A stretch of 64,000 nt of DNA from Marchantia polymorpha subsp. ruderalis (taxonomy: Eukaryota; Streptophyta; Marchantiopsida; Marchantiales; Marchantiaceae). Location of the stretch: the NCBI GenBank assembly GCA_037833965.1, contig AP031358.1:10114001-10178000 (forward strand). The letters are read 5' to 3'. Position 1 is the stretch's first letter; every line of letters begins with the position of its first letter. The position numbers and the translations under genes were made by a program. Below are positions 58,481-64,000 of the stretch, piece after piece. A model generated the notes under the pieces. It made no database searches. It saw only the letters and a list, made by a program, of their open reading frames with translations, and was not told the origin of the DNA.

Positions 58481-61400
58481 TGACCACTTCCTCGATTAGA
58501 GTAGTGCTCAATTTCTCGTCAAGGGATTCAGGACTTTTGACTTTTTCCGAGCTAAATTGGGTAGATATAAACTTTAGCCCTACTAGACAAAATGCTCTTG
58601 CAAGTAGTAGAATTGTTCTTTTTTAGTAAAATCACATAACTTGTCTATACGTGTTGTGTCAGATATAAACACTAGTTTTAATCTCGTAAGATCGGAGATC
58701 ACACGCACGCATCTGCATATTGCCTGTGAATCAAACAACATGCTAAACTCTGCTTGAAGATTAGCCGAGGCTAACTAACCTATTGGTCTATAATTATGAA
58801 ATGGCTTAAAGTAGTCTTCATTCTGAGCCCCCAGTCGCTTGTAGCAACGCTGATTTGTGAGTACGCTCTTGATCCGAGTAAGTTGTTCCAGATATGGAAT
58901 GAGTATGTTAGATAAAAATTATCTAAAGTTTGTATGGAATAAAGAGTAAAACGGAGTAGTTTTTATTATTATCTGTAGCCAAGTTCGCAAATAATCATAT
59001 TGCTCTTGCTAATCACGATGAACTTTCAGCATAGTGTCCATGAAATTTAAACATGCATGTAGATTCTATCATCAATGTACATTCTAAAAATCTAATAAGT
59101 TTATTTTGGTTGAATACTTCTATTAACAACAAAAGATCATAACAAACATATTAAAATTATTTTTTTAAAATTAACAAATAAACATGAATTTTTTGATTTT
59201 TTTTTTTACAAATTTTGAAAGTTAAAATATTTTAGTAAGATTTCTTTGAACTTAAATAATAAATACTAATTTTTGAATTTTAGTTTTGAATTTTCAAGAG
59301 TTTGAATTAATATATTTTGAAAATAAAACAATAAATATCAAATTTCTAAAATTTCAATTTTTTGTTTTTGAAAAAGTATGAATTTTTGTTCATATATGTT
59401 ATAATTAAATAATTTAATTAAAAAATCTTTAAAAAATAATTTTTAATTTCACATGGTAGAAAAAAATTGAAATATTTTCATTTTATTTTTTAGTGATGTA
59501 TATTATTTCAAAATTTCAAATTTTCAAAATATAATAATTTATAATTTATATCAATAAAATAGTTTGGTTTATGTTCAAAGATAGAATATATTTACTTGAA
59601 CATGGAAAAAGTATAGGTTATTATTAGATAGTTATTTATACTTTGAAAGTTAACAAGTTAACAAGAAAAACATCTTAGTATATATTTTTGTTATTTTAAA
59701 ATACAAATAATACTATAATTGTAGAATTAACTATACAAAACTTCATGCTAAATATTTGGATGGTATTTGACACACAGGCAAATTTAAATTAAAATATTTA
59801 TTAAAATCAAAGATTAATTTAAATTTGTTTTGAACATTTTAGAATAAAAAATAGAATTTTATTTTCTTCATTTATTTATATCTAATATATTTTTTTAGAT
59901 CAGGAGCAAACATCAAGAATTCATGAAATCTGTAATAAAGTATCATAAGCACAAGTTGGAAATTTCTAAAGCCTAAAATCAGAGTTCTTGATATCTGAAA
60001 TCATTAAGTAGATTTCGTGAAATCTGCACATGTCAACATCAACATGTGAATGTTCACGCACTGCACACATCGTATATATATGATTCATCACTGCCGATTA
60101 ACTCCTCAAAATACCACAAGTTTTATCAAAAAGTATCATAGAATGTTTTATGACATCTACAATATATAAATAAATAAATTATATCAATAAGTATTACAAA
60201 ACTTCCCCAAAAAAAGTATACATGGTGAATGGTAGTTTACTAAAGTATTGATCACACCTTATAGTGTTGGATTATTGTGAGCTGTGACATGACAAAGGAT
60301 TTTTAGCTGATTTCTAGTTCATTGGAAACAAAATTGTGAAAAATATTAATAATTTTTAATTATCATAAAAAAAAATTCATATACATACATGGCACTAGAA
60401 ATACATGATTAGTCATTTCCAAAATAAATTTATGAAAGTACAAGGTTTTAATTTTAAGCGTTAACTTTGTGTCATAAATAATGTGGCAAGATCTTGAGTG
60501 CAATAAGAATCTAACGAGCTTCACAAGAATGAGATCTTTCAATTTTTTATATAAAAATTACACAAATTGCGGATGTGTTATTTTCAATTAACACACTTAT
60601 TCTTTATCTATCAAGCACACGAATAACCATAAATCACTAAAATTCAACATCATCAAATTAATTCACATAATTGACAAATCTTTTATCTTTTATCTTTCAT
60701 CAAATAACGTATTTTGGAATTTTCATATTATTTCAAATTTTGTTTGTTAAGTATCTTTTCTATTTCAAATTTCTCATAATTAACTATCTAGATTGGAAAA
60801 ATTGATGTCAATGGATTTGTGAATATTTTTTTGTGATATGTGTTTTTGTAATTATGATACATGAAAGATTAAATGATCCATATTGTGTGAAAGAATTTCT
60901 ACTTGTATGACATATTATCAATACATTTCAATATCACAAAGAGTTAGATGAATCTATTGTTGGATTTTGATGTTCATATAAAAGGTAAATTTGATTTATT
61001 TAAAATTAAAGTCAATCTACATAACGAGTCAATCTACATCAAAAATCATTCATTCACTGAGAAAAAATAGAATTCTAAAGATCATTTCCTAGCAATTGCA
61101 TATAACACTTGAGAGATGATGTATAACATAACAAGTTTTACAAACTCAAACATAAATTTTCATATTTTTTGTATCATGAGCCAATAGTACAGTCATCTTT
61201 TTTTTCCATAACCACATGATTGTATCATGATTTTTTTCCAATATCATTGAGCGTGATTTCTTATGTACAAAATTCATATATCTTGTGTGTCCAATATTTA
61301 ATTTTGAATTTATTCTAGATTTCTTGATTGCAATGCTCTGATAATTTTTTCATTCTCCTTTGTGATATGTCTCATCTTAGTCTATCAATTGATTAAAAAT

Positions 61401-61680
61401 TTTATCTTTTAAACAAGATTAAAATATGATATTTGTGTAAAAACACACTCATGTTGTTTTGTTGTACATGTACACAAGAGTTGACATCATTATCTTCATC
61501 AGAATTTATTGAGAAAAAATCATTTAAATTTCTGCGTAAATTAATTATAATGATTGATTTTCATCACAAATTATTTTTCATGCAAAGTAATGATTACAAT
61601 GTTTTGATGCTAACAAACTCATAATTTTTTGTTTTATTGTGTGATTAATTTGTTCAACTAACATCAACTTTTAAAAAATA
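58481..61680. other. AT-rich stretch without recognisable genes
   Basis: Long A/T runs occur throughout. Nothing is recognised in any frame. Confidence 0.55.
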
Positions 61681-64000
61681 ACTTCATATTGTCAGTCCAA
61701 AATATGCACAGTGATAGGCAGACATGAAAAAAGTAGACAAACGAAGAACACAGTGTTAATGTGGTTCACCCTTTTGAGTACTACATCCATGGAGTAATAC
61801 ACGTGATAGACTTTACTACCAAGGTGAAATCACAACAACGTGTACATCAGGGTATATATACCAAACACCTGCGATCAATTTCAGCTATAAATAGCTTAAT
61901 AGAAGGTTACTCCTTAACCGAAGTTAACCTCAACAATATACTAAAACCAAACACGAGGTACCTCTTTAAACCAGTGATAGCTAGAACTAAGCCATAGCCA
62001 TAACAAGACATAAAGATGTAACTAAAAATCTGCTAGCATAGAGGTAACCAAAACTTTGTAAACTATATAATTATTCTGCGGGAAATTTTAGAAAAAAAAC
62101 CTAACACAATGTACGTCTTTCAACAAGAGTTAACTAGAACTAAATTGTAGCCATCACATGATAGAGTAAATATGTAAAGAGATGACTAAAGATACTATGC
62201 TAGCAAAACTCTACATGTGCTCCCCATGCAGGTTATGCATATGGAGCAAAACCGTTGATTTTGATTGGCTTAATCGTCTTTTTAAACACTATTTGTCTAC
62301 TAAAGCAAAACCTAATATTGATATACTTCATTCTGCTATCCATGACTTAGTTTGTAGCCAAATTTAAAGCACTTTGGCTATCACAATGAAGATTGATCAC
62401 GCAATGTGTCAATACCATCTCTATGATAAAGCTATACAATCAAATAGCTTTCTTTGCCACTTTTGCTGCTGCCACATACTCAACTTCTATTGTTGACTAA
62501 GATACGCTCTTCTACAAGGTAGAAGAGCGTATCTGATGCTCCAACTGATGCTTTCATCGCCAAGTGTAAATACATGTCTAATTGTAGATATAATTTTTGT
62601 CTAAATCTTGTCTGTAGTCAGTATCAACGTAGCAAAACAAGGATTTGACATTGTTTAATAACCCATCAGACAGTAAGTCATAGTCCATAGTTTTCTTCAG
62701 ATATGTCAAAATACATTTCATTGCTTCCCAGTGAACTTTTCTTGGATTTGACATATACATGCTCACCATATTCATTGCAAAAACAATATCAGGTCTAATG
62801 CACATTATCAAGTACATGAGGCTGCTTACAGCTTGTTCATATGGAACATATGACTTTTTTTTTCATTCTCAAAAACATATGTATGACACTGTGGAGAGTT
62901 TAATATGTGATGGAAGAGTAGTACATACTACTTTCGAATTGGCCATGATACATATGTCAAGTATACGGCAAACATGCTTGTCCTGAATAAACCATAGCTT
63001 CTTCTGATCAAAATTCCTATGAATATCTATGCCTAATATTCTCTTTGATTCCCCCATATTCTTCATCTTAAATGCAGACTTCAATTGACTCTTGCATTCA
63101 TCAACTCCGGATTGGGCTTTTGCCAAGATGAGCATGTCGTCAACGTAGAGTACTAAAATGATGAGATTGAACGTCTCATCATTCAACATGTAGACACAAG
63201 GATCATACACGCTTTGTAAAAAACTTTGTGCTTAGGAGCTTGCTTCAGTCCATATAGTAATTTTAGCAATCTACAAACCAACCTCTCTTGAACTTTGACA
63301 TCAAAGCCAACTGGTTGTCTCATGAAAATCTATTACTCTAAATATCCATAAAAAAAGGTTGTAATCACATCCATCTGGTCAACAACAAGATTGAATATCG
63401 CTGCCAATGCACATACTAGACAAATTGTAGCACACTTTGCTACAAGCAAGGAAACTTTGTTGTAATCCACACCCTTATCTTGTGTGAAACCTTTAGCCAC
63501 CAATCTAGCTTTGAAGATTCTTGTCGTCTCTCATTGAATTATCTTTCAGCTTGTATATCCACTTGGGAGTCAATCAATGTCTAATCTTTAGTAAGCTCAA
63601 TCAATCTCCAACTCTTGTTGTCAATTAGTGACGACATCTTTTGCTCCTTAGCAGCATTCCATTGAGGCTTGTTGATTAAAGTTGAAGCTTTCATACGTAT
63701 GAAGAAGGTTCACATTCTTCCAAGATCAACGTCAGAGTATCCTCATCCTCAAAATCAAGATCACAATATTTTAGAATGAAATAGTTGACCCATACACCAA
63801 ACCTCTCAAGAAAATCTCATTGAAAAAAACATCCCTACTAACAACCACCTTACGGGCAACTGGATAATATAGCCTGTAATCTTTCACTCCACTAGCATAT
63901 ACAAGAAAACAACATTTCTTGAATGTAGTATCTAATTTAATCATGCGTTTCTTAGTTGTGAGAGTATAACTAGTACAACCAAAATTTTTAAAGAGACTGT
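61680..64000 (-). mobile_element. Ty1/copia LTR retrotransposon 3, cut by the window end
   Basis: On the minus strand, reverse transcriptase is clear at 62869-63210 (LVLYVDDMLILAKAQSGVDE, the YVDD box). Upstream traces of FKARLVAKGFTQDKG lie near 63460-63520. RNase H-side segments lie at 62578-62817 (TRPDIVFAMNMVS-like start, then SNPRKVHWEAMKCILTYLKK). A purine tract (GCATGGGGAGCACA) near 62217-62231 is followed by TGTAGAG, the probable start of a 3' LTR reaching left to about 61.7 kb. That LTR holds GTGGTTCACCC and two diverged copies of about 120 bases (near 61905-62040 and 62095-62215). Integrase and gag would lie beyond the window. Broken, with several breaks, but less decayed than the two left copia remnants. 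Confidence 0.75.

Overview
The window looks like nuclear DNA of a land plant or close streptophyte relative. The only complete host gene is a six-exon OSCA/CSC1-type channel of the plant ERD4 (OSCA3) branch. It has short GT-AG introns and sits in a GC-richer island within very AT-rich, repeat-laden DNA. A bryophyte (moss or liverwort) would fit this layout, but the species cannot be fixed from sequence alone. Only the channel gene is supported from start to stop. No rRNA, tRNA or CRISPR array was found. LAYOUT. 1-1.3 kb: decayed LINE (minus), cut by the window edge. 3.1-8.2 kb: old Ty1/copia remnant (plus). 9.4-12.3 kb: GC-richer island with no recognised gene. 12.95-18.2 kb: second old copia remnant (plus). 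18.7-25.5 kb: mixed island with one exon-like unknown gene fragment (minus, 20.2-20.7 kb) and striking hairpins. 25.6-27.1 kb: GC-rich upstream/leader region. 27.08-30.87 kb: the ERD4/OSCA3-like gene. 31.7-33.9 kb: 5'-truncated LINE (plus) with a long reverse transcriptase ORF. 34.2-46.3 kb: a relatively young, GC-rich Ty3/gypsy element (minus). 48.4-49.9 kb: gypsy integrase and copia gag scraps. 50-53.9 kb: mixed composition, nothing recognised. 53.9-61.7 kb: extremely AT-rich and almost featureless, with a small GC island at 58.1-58.5 kb. 61.7-64 kb: third copia element (minus), running off the end. MAIN POINT. The Ty3/gypsy element is the most unusual object here. Besides gag, protease, reverse transcriptase, RNase H and integrase, it carries a cytosine-5 DNA methyltransferase of DNMT3 type between protease and reverse transcriptase. 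It also has a PHD finger at the C-terminal end of integrase. One mobile element thus combines a DNA-methylation writer with a probable histone-tail reader. Retrotransposon-borne methyltransferases are known, as I recall, from Symbiodinium and charophyte algae (de Mendoza and colleagues, 2018). The combination with a PHD finger deserves attention. Between its gag and its right-hand terminal repeat lies about 4 kb of non-retroviral sequence with gene-like pieces. One piece resembles the N-terminus of TMUB-type membrane ubiquitin-like proteins. A second signal runs across the window: at least seven short, near-perfect inverted repeats with tiny loops and unrelated sequences, far more than chance predicts.
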